DNA of 64,000 nt, taken from the NCBI RefSeq assembly GCF_910594005.1, contig NC_057820.1:2113001-2177000 (forward strand), in the 5' to 3' direction. Origin of the DNA: Cervus elaphus. Its lineage: Eukaryota; Chordata; Mammalia; Artiodactyla; Cervidae. Shown here in pieces: positions 1 to 64,000 of this stretch. The notes under the pieces are model-generated. The model was not told the origin of the DNA, made no database searches, and saw nothing but the letters and a program-made list of their open reading frames with translations. Each line of letters begins with the position of its first letter. Positions within the stretch are counted from its first letter, which is position 1. A program made the translations under genes and the position numbers.

Positions 1-54596
<54,596 letters not shown>

Positions 54597-55086
54597 GCGC
54601 CCACGCGGCTGGCGACGAAGTGGCCCCTGGACTGCAGGGCCCGGCCTGCGCCAGGCAGCAGGCGGCATGGGCTTCCCGCCGCGTGGTGGCGAGGCTGCAC
54701 GCAGGGCACGCGCAGTAACGTTTGGGGTTGAGCCTGAGCCCTCTCGGGGCAGGAGCTGCTGTGGCGGGCCTCGCGCTGGAGCTGGTGTGGAAGCCAGCCG
54801 CCCGGGTGTTGACGTGCTCCTCTGTCCCGCCCTCGGCCGTCACCAGGTCCCAGCTGCTCCCGCCTGGGGGGCAGGATTCCTCTGCTCTTGCCGGCAAGCC
54901 ATCAGCCCTCTGCTGTCCCGCAGGCGGGAGGGGACGCCACGGGCTCTGAGGCGCGGGGTCCTGGGGTGTCTTGGGCTCCTGCAGGGCACGCATGCCGGGT
55001 CTGGCCAGGCGGGGGGGCTGGGAGCGTGACAGCTTGCGCTGTCCTCCCCGTCGCTGTCTTCTCAGGATTTAAAGTTTAATTCTATC

Positions 55087-55092
55087 AGTAAA
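55087..55092 (+). promoter_or_regulatory. HTT: proximal poly(A) signal AGTAAA
   Basis: AGTAAA is a common variant hexamer. It lies in an AT-rich island (55068-55110) and is followed by a GT-rich stretch at about 55128-55140, as expected for cleavage near 55105-55120. It would give the short HTT mRNA. Confidence 0.75.
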
Positions 55093-57945
55093 GAGATTAA
55101 TTTTAAGGTAACTTTCTACGCCCGTGTACAGTCTGTGCATCGCCAGGTCAGCGCTGCATGTCACGGCCTCCAAGCAGGTGGATGGGGTTTGTCCCCCCAC
55201 CCCCGCGGGGCTCGCTGTCTGGCAGCCCCCTCCCCTAACGCCAGGCCCACTCCATGCCGCCCTCTGTTATGAGCTCCTGTTTAGCATTCAGGGCAGCGCT
55301 GGCATCCAGTCGGGAGCCCTTGCCCTGCTGAGGGTGGGGAAGGTGCCGGCCTGGCTGTCCTGGCTGTGGGTGGTCGGCTCCGAGCACAGGCAGCTCTCTG
55401 GTGGTGACAGGCAGCTTGCGGGCAGTTAGCCAGCCAGGCCGGCCCCCCGTGCCTGCCCTGACCTGGGCTCTGGCCTGCCCGGGGCTGGCTGGCAGGTGTC
55501 GGCGTCCAGGCCCGTGCCCCTCCTGCGTCGTGGGCCCAGCCACTGGCTGGCCGGCAGCCCCGAGGGTGTGGTAGCTTGACATGTCAGGAGCAGAGCTCGG
55601 TGTCCCGGTGGCTGGTCGCGGAAGGCCCCAGCGCCGCCTCGCCCATCTTGGTCCATCGGCGGGGCCTCCTTCCAGCTCAGGAGAGCACAGATCTGTGCCC
55701 ACAGGGCCAGTGCTGGGCAGGGGGCGCCGGCCACAGCCGCCACTCCCGCCCCAGGTCCTGGCCCTGACCCAGCTTGTTTCTGGACCCAGAGCAGCCCTGT
55801 CATCCCGCGCCCACGAGGCCTGTCAGTGGAGTGCGCGTGATGGGGGGCTGGCAGAGCCCTTCCGGGCAGCTCTGCAGGGCCCCAGGGCCGCAGGGCCTCT
55901 GGTCAGCGGCATGCCACCCAGCTTGGTCAGGACCTCAGGTGCATCAGGTTGGGTGTCTCCTTGGCAAGTGGGGATGACCTGCCGCCGTCATCCAGGGTCT
56001 ATAGGGGCAGGAGGCTTGGGTGCACCCTCACGTGTCTGTACAACACACCACCTGTGGCACACACCGCCTGCAGGCCCCCCACCCCCGGAGCCATGCGTTG
56101 GGGGCCAGCCAGGGTCAGAGTGTGCAGGGAGCCCCTCTTCAGACCCGCCCTTGGCACCCAGGCGCCCCTGCAGAGGGCCTGGCGGTGTGAGCGGTGGACA
56201 CGGGTCAGAAGTTGGAGCCAGGGCCTTGAGGGCAGGGCTGTGACTCCGTAGGAGAAGTGACATCCCCGCCTTCCTGCCTCTCGCTTGGGCTCACCCTGGC
56301 CTTTGCAGCCACACGCCTGCCGGAGTGACTGTGAACACAGGAAAGCTCTAGAACCATTGCCCTCGCCCCAGGGTCCCTTCGGCAGCTCCGAGGTAGACAT
56401 GTCTCAGGCCCGTGTTGTCCATGCTTAGGTGTTTGCACTTGTTAGAGAGAACGCTGTGAGTGTGAAGCCAGGGCCGGTCCCCTCCGGAGTCAGAGTGCTG
56501 GGCCCAGCTAAGCAGGGGCCCGCCCTGGTTCCCACGTGACCGTCGGTGCGCGAGGGGCTGCAGCCAGCTCTGGCTATTGGTGCCACCCAGAGACGCGCTG
56601 ACATGCCCTCCGGGAGCGTGCAAGTGCTTGGGAAGGTCACTCCATCCGTGGAGGAGTGTACGTGTGTGTGGGCGTGCACCTGTGCCTCCGTCAGGGTCTC
56701 TGAGGGCGGCCGGCAGGTCTCTACAGAAGCCCACCTTTCTCAGACCTGCCCCGTGGGGTTGGCTGCGTGCCTGAGACATCTGAGGGTGGGATGGGGTTGC
56801 TCATCAAAGTCCCACTGAGGAGGTGGGCCCCCTCGTCAGCTGTCTGCAGAAGGGACCAACCTGAGTAAAGTCTGTGTCCGGCAGCAGTCACCTTGCCACC
56901 CCAGACTGTGTTGAGAGGGTCGTCAGGGGATGGGGAGGACGGGGTTTGTTTTCCCGCTGGTGACGCAGGGAAGATTTGAGCGAAACCAGGGTAGTTGGCG
57001 GGCGAGGCACTCGTGTGTCGTACTGTCTGGTGTCCTGTTGCGGCCCCGCTGAGCTGGGCAGGGGAGGGGGCATTTCTGGGTGCCCTCCCCGCTGTCCCCT
57101 CGCCCTCCTGCAGCACACGCGTCCTCTCGGGAGGTGAGGATGGCTCTGGGACTCCCCGGGCGCCCAGCCCCCCTCGTGGCCGGGCGTCACTGCCGAGCCT
57201 GCGGGTGCAAACAGCTCCCCGCGCGGGTCAGCGGGGCTGCCTGCGGCGGTCTGGGGAGGCCCCTCCGGGCCGGGCAGCGGGTGGCTCCTGTGTGGTCCGG
57301 CAGAGTGGACTCGCCCCCTCGTGGCGCCGCGGGTGTCTCTTCCTGGCACACGAGCTCGCTTTGCCTTTTGTCCCCCTCTGCTCTGTGCCCGAAACGGGGT
57401 GATGCTCGGAGGTCCTGCACGCTGGAGTGACGGTGGGGGTGTGAGAACCACCTCGAAGGCCGCTGACGCTCCCCAGAGAGCCCGGGGTGGCCTCACCTGG
57501 AGGGGGCCGCCCCCTCGCTGCCTGGTGCCACAGGCCTGGGCTCCGCGGGGGAGCTGGGGGGCGGGGTCAGGCGGGGGTGACCACGGAGGGGACTCTGCGT
57601 GTGGCACTCAGTCGTGCCGCCGAAGGAGCCCCCTCCCCCTGAGTGCTTGTGGAGCCCCTGGCCCCGGACGGTCGCTGCAGGCGTTCTGCTGCATCCGGGT
57701 GGCCGCTGGCCTGGAGGACTGTGGCATCATGGACCTGCCTTGGGGGGCTGAGCTCTGAGCACGCTCCACGGCTGGCCGTCCTTTGGCGGGATTTGAGCTC
57801 ACGCTGTCTGCCGCTGCAGTCCCCGCTGTGTGCCCGCAGGGCTGTGATGGGTGCGTCCCGGAGCCTGGCCCAGGCCTGTCTGTGAGAGGAGAGCGAAGGT
57901 CTGACATGAGATGTATATTTTAATTTTTTAAACCACTACAAATAT

Positions 57946-57953
57946 TGTACATA
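57946..57953 (+). promoter_or_regulatory. Pumilio (PUF) binding-site match TGTACATA
   Basis: A perfect match to UGUANAUA ends three bases before the distal poly(A) hexamer; a near match TGTATATT lies at 57912-57919. Only the long mRNA would carry them. Binding is inferred from sequence alone. Confidence 0.5.
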
Positions 57954-57956
57954 TGA

Positions 57957-57962
57957 ATTAAA
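57957..57962 (+). promoter_or_regulatory. HTT: distal poly(A) signal ATTAAA
   Basis: ATTAAA follows an AT-rich block (57909-57960) that stands out from the GC-rich UTR. GTGTGAG downstream at about 57984 can serve as the GT-rich element. It would give the long HTT mRNA ending near 57975-57985. Confidence 0.8.
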
Positions 57963-57989
57963 AGGAAAAAAAAGGTGAACTACCGTGTG

Positions 57990-60900
57990 AGGCCTGCTTT
58001 GCTTATGGGGAACCTCACCGGGGGGGCAGCAGACCACACCAGCAGGAGCCAGTGCCGTGGGACTCAGGGGACGGGGGTGACCCCCCACCAGTGCCCGAGG
58101 CTGCGGTGGTGATGTCAAGTCCCCGCGGGGGCCATGCGGTTTCACCCCCGGCCCCAGGCAGGAGGGGTGGTCACGGTGGGCACAGGTCCTGGGGGCTCAC
58201 GCAGGGCCCGTGACCTGACCTTGGAGCCCCTGATGGCCCCGCTGCCCCTTTCGCCCCATTGGCCACTGGCCCGCATTCCCTGGGACCAAGTGGTGAGGCT
58301 GCCCTGTCCATCTGGGCTGGTACGTCCTTCCCGCCCGAAATGCCAGCTCCTCCGGGAATCCTCTCCACTCAGCTGCATGGGCGCCAAGGGAGCGCTGGCT
58401 GTGAGGGGTTACTCCGCTCTGTGCCACGGTGCTTGCCCACCAACCTGCGGAGGCAGAGACCCTGGGTCGTGGACTGCCCGGGGCGGTGCTCCACAGAGTC
58501 TGCTGAAGGCCTCCCTGGTCCCAGGGAGTGGGCGGCCCCCAGTCCGACCACAGTGGGTGCCTGGAGAGATGGCCAGCAGGCTTAGGAAGCCTGGCCTCTG
58601 CCCTGGTCACAGCACGTGTGGGCGCTGCCCTCGTGGTGCTGCAGGAACCTACTCGGAGAGGGTCTGGCTGCTTTTTCCGGTGGCTGGGCCACGCAGGTGT
58701 GTGTGCACCCGCTCTGCGTGTGGGAAGAGGTCAGCTCATGTCCCCAGGCCCGTCTCCCCTGACACGCTGCAGGCCCCGGCAGCCTCCCCTTGGGAGGGGC
58801 AGCGTGCCCCGCAGTCCGGGGGGCCATGCCCTGCCTCTGTGTTTAGATGAGGGCCCCAGACGCCCTGGAAGGAAGCGACGGTGTCTCACTCACCCTCCAG
58901 CTGCCCAGCACAGGTGTCCTTGGCAGAGGGCAGCCCACCCCCCACTTCCTGACCTGAACCTGTGAGCCCCTCTGGGCCCCGGGGGTTCTTGGTCCCGCCT
59001 CGCGCTCAGGGCAGCCCGGGCACCGCTGGATGGGGCATCCTGCCAGGGGCCCGCAGGCACAGAGGTGGGCTGGCTTTGTGGAGTCACCAAGGCTCCTGGC
59101 CAACCACGGAGGTGCCTGGGGTCCCCATGAGCCTGCGGGCCTCGCAGTCTGGCCTCTCGCTCAGGATGGCCCATCCCCACTGACCTTCCGAGCAGGAACC
59201 CGGGGGGCCACCCAGATGCCGTCCCCCCGTCGCAGCCATGTCCTCTGGGGCAGGCGTTGCCAAGCCTCTGTCCCAGGCTGTGAGCAGACGAACTGCCGGT
59301 GGGGCCTCCACTCATCCTGGCCCTGGGGCGCTCAGGGCATGGGTGACCCCGTGTGGTGGAGCCCTCGACTCAGGGTCGGGCGTGCCCGCTGAGGACAGAG
59401 AGTTAAGGGTCTGGGCTCCCGCACACATGGGGTAGGACGGTGCTGCCACGCGGATGCCCAGCAGCATCCACCCTCCTGCCCCGCTCGCCCCCCGCCTGGA
59501 CTCACCGCCACGCTCCCTGTGCTTTCCTGCCTCCGCCCGGCTGGGGGTCTTAGACTGCTGTCAGGACTCCCACCTCCTGGGATGGGCCCAGCTCCCCGCT
59601 GTCTAACACCCGCCGGATGTGCTAGAGGCCCCTGAGGGATGCCCTTTCCTTTCTGGAGGGCGCCGGCCTCCTCTGCGTGCCCGGGACTCGCTCGCTGAGG
59701 CCTGACCGCCCTTCTCTCCGCAGGTGCCGCCGGTTCTCTGCCTCCCGGGCCCGCAGAGCCTGAGGGTCTCCACAGGCCATGCAGTTGTGCCAAGGTACGC
59801 GGCCCCCATCCGCCCCCCGCCAAGGGCAGACAGGGCCTTCCCATGGGCCACCAGGAACTGGGCCTGCCTCCGTCTTGTCCTTGAGGCCAAAGTGAGCGTC
59901 CCCCCTGCCCCGCACCCGGGGCTTTCCAGCGCCCCTGAAACCTGAGCGGAGATGTTGGAGCCCAGCTGTTTACCCCGCCTCTGCGGGACCTGTCGGCTGG
60001 GGGCCAGCAGGGGTGGTCACCGGCCCCTGCACACCAGCAGTGCTGCCCCAGGCCCACAGCCTCCCCGGCAGAGGCACTGGGACCTGCTGCCCGGGGGCTG
60101 CCCAGGCCAGGCACCTAGGGCGGCAGCACCTCCTGATGACCACACCCCAGCCCCAGCCAGGCCAGCACGCTGGTCTGCGCCCTCTCCAAATGCCCCCAGG
60201 GGGGTGGGCAGGGAAGGGTCTCGAAGCTGCAGCCATGCCCTCTGCACCAGCCCACGTCCGGTGGGGTCACTTGTCCAGACGGGTGTCGGTGAGGACAGGG
60301 CCGGGGGTGGCCTGACCGAGTTGCGTCTGTAGTTGGCTGAGCCAGGTTGAAATCCTGAGCTTGGCCTGCCTCCCCTCGGAGCCCTACCTGGGCGCTGGGG
60401 GGGTGCTGTGAGGCAGACCCGCTCGGCTCTGGGGGTTGGGTTGAGGGACCGTCCACCTGGAGGACAGTCAGGGCTAGCCCAGGCTTTGGGGGCAGAGAGT
60501 CAGCTCTCAGGCCACCTGGTCGGTTAAATCCTTTACCTAAGAGGGGCGTGGGGAGGACTTCTGGAGGAGGGGGCCTTCCCATCCCTCATGCACTCTGCAA
60601 ACACTACTGAGTGTGCCAGGTGCCCAGTTGAGGGGAGTAGCAGCTGTCAGCCTTCCCGGGAGCTGCTAGTTGGCCAGGCTGCAGTGTCCCTGTGTCTCCA
60701 GGCAGCTTTGGAAGCCCCGACAGGGAGGGGCTCCCACCAGGAGCTGAGGGCAGGGTCAGGTGCCTGCCCAGGACACCCTGCTGCCTCTGCACCCCAAGTG
60801 CTGACTGCAGGGGCGAAGGAGCCCCAGCTGGCCCACCCCATCCTGAACCCTTCCCTCCTTCCAGCTGGGCTGCGGCCCCTCTCTCAGGGTGAGAGGGCAA

Positions 60901-62040
60901 GCTCTGGACACTGGAGGTGCAGGGTGAGAGCATCTGGCCAGAGACCCCGCCCCGGCCCCAGGCTCAGCGTCCCTGTCCTGGGCAGCTCAGACCTGACTTC
61001 CCTGTCCACAGCAGGCCTAAGGAGGGCCCTGTGTGCCCAGGGAGATTTTCAGCTTGCACTCTGTGAGCCCTTCCCCCAAGTTCAGGTCCCCCCAGAACCC
61101 TGCAGGTGCCGGGGGGCTCGCGGATGGCACCCTGGCCCGAGGGCAGGGCAGGGGCTCCGTGTGGCCGTCACAGCCCAGCCTGCAGGTGTGAGGTGGAGGT
61201 CTGCCCCCAAGGCCTTGGGACTGAGCCTCAGCTGAGTGCTGGTGGAGGCCTGAGGAGGGGGGTGGCCAGGGACCCCAGCCCATGCCAGTGGCCACTTTGT
61301 CCAAGGCCAGCACTAGGGGGCCTCCCTGGAGCCCCCAGAGAACAATGGGGGCATTTACCCAGGACCGTGGCAGAGAACGCGTGACCTGTCCTTCCCGGGG
61401 AGAACAGGTCAGACCCAGCCCCAAGCCAGCCTGCTTGGGTTCGGAGCCCAGCTTGGCCCCTTCCCACAGGGAGACCTCACCTCTGTCCCTCAGGCTACTT
61501 ACCTGCAGAATGGGAATAACAGCAGCCGCCAGCCTCGCTCACAAGAGTACCGTGAGGGTCAAAGTTGAAAACAGACATACTGTGCTTAGAACAGGGCCCA
61601 ATAGTCATCAGAGTGCTTGAATTCTTAAGACTGTTGCCTTTGCAAGCATTCTTAACCCAGAGTCACACAGCTGGAGGGCAGACAGGAAACGGCTGACTTA
61701 AGGGAGGTCCAGTTTGCAGGAGGGAAAACCGGAAGAAGGACCAAAGTGGAACAGGAAGATTTCAGAGAGAAGGTGTTGCCAGAACAGGGTTTTGAAGATT
61801 GAGCGAGAGTTTGCCAGGAAGCCTGAAGGCAAAATCCAGGAGACCTACAGGGAAGGGAGGGGAGTTCCTTGAGGTCAGTCTTTCAGAGTTCATACCTTTG
61901 CTCAGGAAGGCTTCACCAAGCCCTTTTTGTGGGGTCCTGGGGGTACAGGGGGCTCCCCACCCAGCCCCGTGCACAAGGCAGGTCTGGGTCCAGGTGGTCC
62001 TGCTGCAGGACGGGTGGGAATACGCTGTTGTCAAAATCTC
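57990..62040. other. intergenic sequence downstream of HTT
   Basis: 4 kb of GC-rich sequence with many long, overlapping open frames on both strands, as composition predicts. I see no exon, repeat or RNA gene. In human the next gene downstream is MSANTD1, but I cannot identify any of its exons here. Confidence 0.6.
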
Positions 62041-62443
62041 GACTCTCTGTGCACCAACGCCAAACAGAAACATGGAGATAGAGTCATGGAGGAGAAGGAA
62101 AGAGTGGCTTTACTCTGCCAGGCAAAGCAGGAATCCAGCAGGCTAGTGAAACAGGAGGGAGGGGGGCAGGGCACAGCCTCTGAAAGAATGACACAGCCCA
62201 GGGACACAAGGTAAGCCGATTAGAATCAAGTGGGTCCAAGATGGCAGACAAGTCAACTTCACCTAGACCGCGATCCTCAGTCTGCTCATTGTAACACATC
62301 GCAAGCTGAACGACACCCAGAGGCACCATGGCAGTCCCAAGGCTGACCATCAGATGCCAAAAAGTGGGCAGTGGCCCAACTGCTGGAAATCTCCTCTTCA
62401 CCAAAATAGTTGGAATGATCCTCCCACTTATTAGCCTGCGAAA

Positions 62444-62598
62444 AGGGGATGACAGAGGATGAGATGGTTGGATGAGTCCACCGACTCAATGGACATGAGT
62501 TTGAGCAAGCTCTGGGAGTTGGTGATGGACAGGGAGGCCTGGCGTGCTGCAGTTCATGGGGTCGCAACGAGTGGGACACGACTAAGCGACTGAATGAC
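62444..62598 (+). mobile_element. BovB 3'-tail insertion with target-site duplication
   Basis: 155-base forward BovB end (GATGACAGAGGATGAGATGG, then GTGGGACACGACTAAGCGAC) flanked by ATTAGCCTGCGAAA (62430-62443) and ATTAGCCTGTGAAA (62599-62612), 13 of 14 identical. Confidence 0.9.
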
Positions 62599-62634
62599 AT
62601 TAGCCTGTGAAATTACCCAGCTCATAAAATCTAA

Positions 62635-62781
62635 TGTGAAAGTGTTAGTCGCTCAGTCATGTCTGACTCTTTGCGACCCCATGGACTGTGGTGCTCATGC
62701 TCCTCTGTCCATGGGATTCTCCAGGCAAGAATACTGAAGTCGGTTGCCATTTCCTTCTCTAGGGGATCTTCCTAACTCAGG
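62635..62781 (-). mobile_element. Bov-tA SINE, 5'-truncated, with target-site duplication
   Basis: Reverse-strand tail part of the SINE (AGTGTTAGTCGCTCAGTCAT, GATTCTCCAGGCAAG) lacking the tRNA head. Flanked by AAAATCTAA (62626-62634) and AAAAGCTAA (62782-62790). Confidence 0.85.
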
Positions 62782-63000
62782 AAAAGCTAACCACACCATA
62801 TTGCGAGGCTGCACTTGGCCTCTGTGACAGCCCACACTCGGTCTGTGGAGTGTGTTTTTCTCTGAATAAATCCACTTCTTACCTATCACTTTGTCTCTCA
62901 CTGAAATCTTTCTGTGATGAGGCATCAGAGGACCTGAGCTTCATCAGGTTCGGACACTAGGTTAGTGATCTCAGTTGGCAGACCGCGTTTTGGCCGAGTT

Positions 63001-64000
63001 CAAGTCCTGGCCACTTGGGTTCGAGTCTGCAGCAGGGTTTTGGCCAGGTTTACGTTCCTGGCCACGTGGGTTTAAGCCCCAAACTGAGGTCAGCGTTTTC
63101 ACCAGCACCTCAAGGGCTGTGCCCCGCTCCCTGGTGTGTAGGGGGAGGTTATAGTCAGGCAGGGGTCTGTGATAAGCATCAAAGCAGGGGCAAGTCTTTA
63201 TTTCTGCTTCTGCAAGTTTTCTAAAAGGTGGGGTTGCTGGCGAGTTCAGGGTGTGTGCAGGGTGGTCTATCTCCTGCTCCTCTTGACGGGCCTGTCCTGT
63301 CCCTCGTCCTCCGATCAGCAACCTCTCTGCCATTCGGAACTCGGAGCAGGCCACGGAGGCTGGAGTCTTGTTCATAAGGCATGGGGGACAAAAAGGCTTC
63401 CGTGCCTGGGGGCCCCACGGTGCCCTGCTGCTCTTTGGCACCGCCTGCCCCCAGCTGCCCTCCGCCTCGAGCTCTGCACTGGCTCCTCGGCCCGTGCCAA
63501 GTCACCCAGGCCGGCAGCCGCGCCCCGTGAGGGAGGGAACAGTTGGACAGTGACCGAGCCAGGGGTCTGCTACAGCTGCTGGTGCCCAGCCTGGGGGTGG
63601 TGGTGTTTGTATCGTTAAGTGTGAACCGTTGGCCGGAGGATGGCCGTGCGCGGGGCATGCAGGCGGATGGGTGTTGCACACGTATGCCTCTGCAGGTCCC
63701 CAAGTGTGAGTTCCCGTGCCAGTCTCCCGTCTGTCCTTCCCACCCTCTGTCCTCCCATCTCTGGGTCTCCCTCTCCGCCTCTCATCTCATTCCATTGCAC
63801 CCCAGCCCCATATCTTGGGCCCTCCCTGGGCCCCCGGCAGTGTGGGCCCGGGGGGGACGGAGGCCAGGGCTGCGGCCTGGATCCGACCTGGCCCCCTGAG
63901 CCCAGCCTTCCCAGCGGAGGGGCCTCGCTCGGTGGCCAGACTGGCAGCCAGGCTGGGGCGGGAGGCAGGGCCGGGCGCCTGGGCCGCCAGTTCTGGGCCT
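63001..64000. other. intergenic sequence at window end
   Basis: GC-rich in the last 600 bases. 63000-63300 may still belong to the LTR-like region. No gene recognised. Confidence 0.5.

Larger units (their letters stand above)
54597..57985 (+). other. HTT: HTT 3' untranslated region
   Basis: Sequence from the stop codon to the distal poly(A) site, with two candidate ends: about 0.5 kb (signal at 55087) and about 3.4 kb (signal at 57957). HTT is known to make two mRNAs that differ only by 3' UTR length, which this layout fits. The middle is very GC-rich; I see no interspersed repeat in it. Exact cleavage points are inferred. Confidence 0.85.
62040..63000 (+). mobile_element. degraded endogenous-retrovirus LTR-like region
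   Basis: After removing two later insertions the flanks read through as LTR-like sequence: GAAATTACCCAGCTCATAAA, CCACACCATATTGCGAGGC, GTGGAGTGTGTTTTTCTCTG, AATAAATCCACTTCTTACC (poly(A) signal), then CTCACTGAAATCTTTCTGTG. No retroviral coding sequence is recognised. Ends and family are uncertain. Confidence 0.5.

Noticed and set aside
59332..60114. 260-codon reverse-strand open frame downstream of HTT
   Set aside because: Rich in Gly, Pro, Arg and Ala with no conserved motif, in a region where most frames are open through GC content.

Overview
This is a 64 kb window of mammalian, almost certainly ruminant (Bovidae), genomic DNA. Split coding exons with GT..AG introns fill most of it. The interspersed repeats are ruminant types: BovB retrotransposons, Bov-tA and Bov-A2 SINEs, and cetartiodactyl CHR SINEs. 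There is nothing bacterial or phage-like here.

The single recognisable gene is huntingtin (HTT), on the + strand. Forty coding exons run from the first base to the stop codon at 54594-54596. They encode about the last 1,907 residues of a protein of roughly 3,140. Counting back from the terminal exon, and assuming the 67-exon structure known in human, they are exons 28 (partial) to 67. The polyglutamine exon and the promoter lie upstream of the window. Every junction keeps frame and every intron starts GT and ends AG. The last intron carries the signature of a U12-type (minor spliceosome) intron.

Layout. 1-58 is the tail of exon 28. Intron 29 (448-5648) holds a near full-length but dead BovB element. 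5649-16796 is a run of exons 30-39 with a 0.6 kb GT-rich repeat in intron 35. Intron 40 (18440-23841) carries two more BovB pieces and a long hairpin. Intron 41 (24047-30614) carries a reverse-strand L1 broken by a SINE and by a Tigger DNA transposon remnant. 30615-54596 holds exons 42-67, with a three-unit Bov-A2 repeat in intron 42, an AT-rich element in intron 47 and a G-rich minisatellite ending 18 bases before exon 57. The 3' UTR runs from 54597, with a proximal poly(A) signal at 55087 and a distal one at 57957. These fit the two known HTT mRNA lengths.

The last 6 kb (about 57990-64000) is GC-rich downstream sequence with no gene I can recognise. It includes a degraded LTR-like stretch near 62.0-63.0 kb that was itself hit by a BovB tail and a SINE.

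I found no convincing undescribed gene system. The signals most worth checking are the U12 intron, the G-rich minisatellite against an acceptor, the intron 40 hairpin, the intron 47 AT-rich element, the Pumilio-like site beside the distal poly(A) signal, and the nested or tandem transposon structures. Exon numbers, human residue numbers and comparisons with human are from knowledge of the family, not from an alignment run here.
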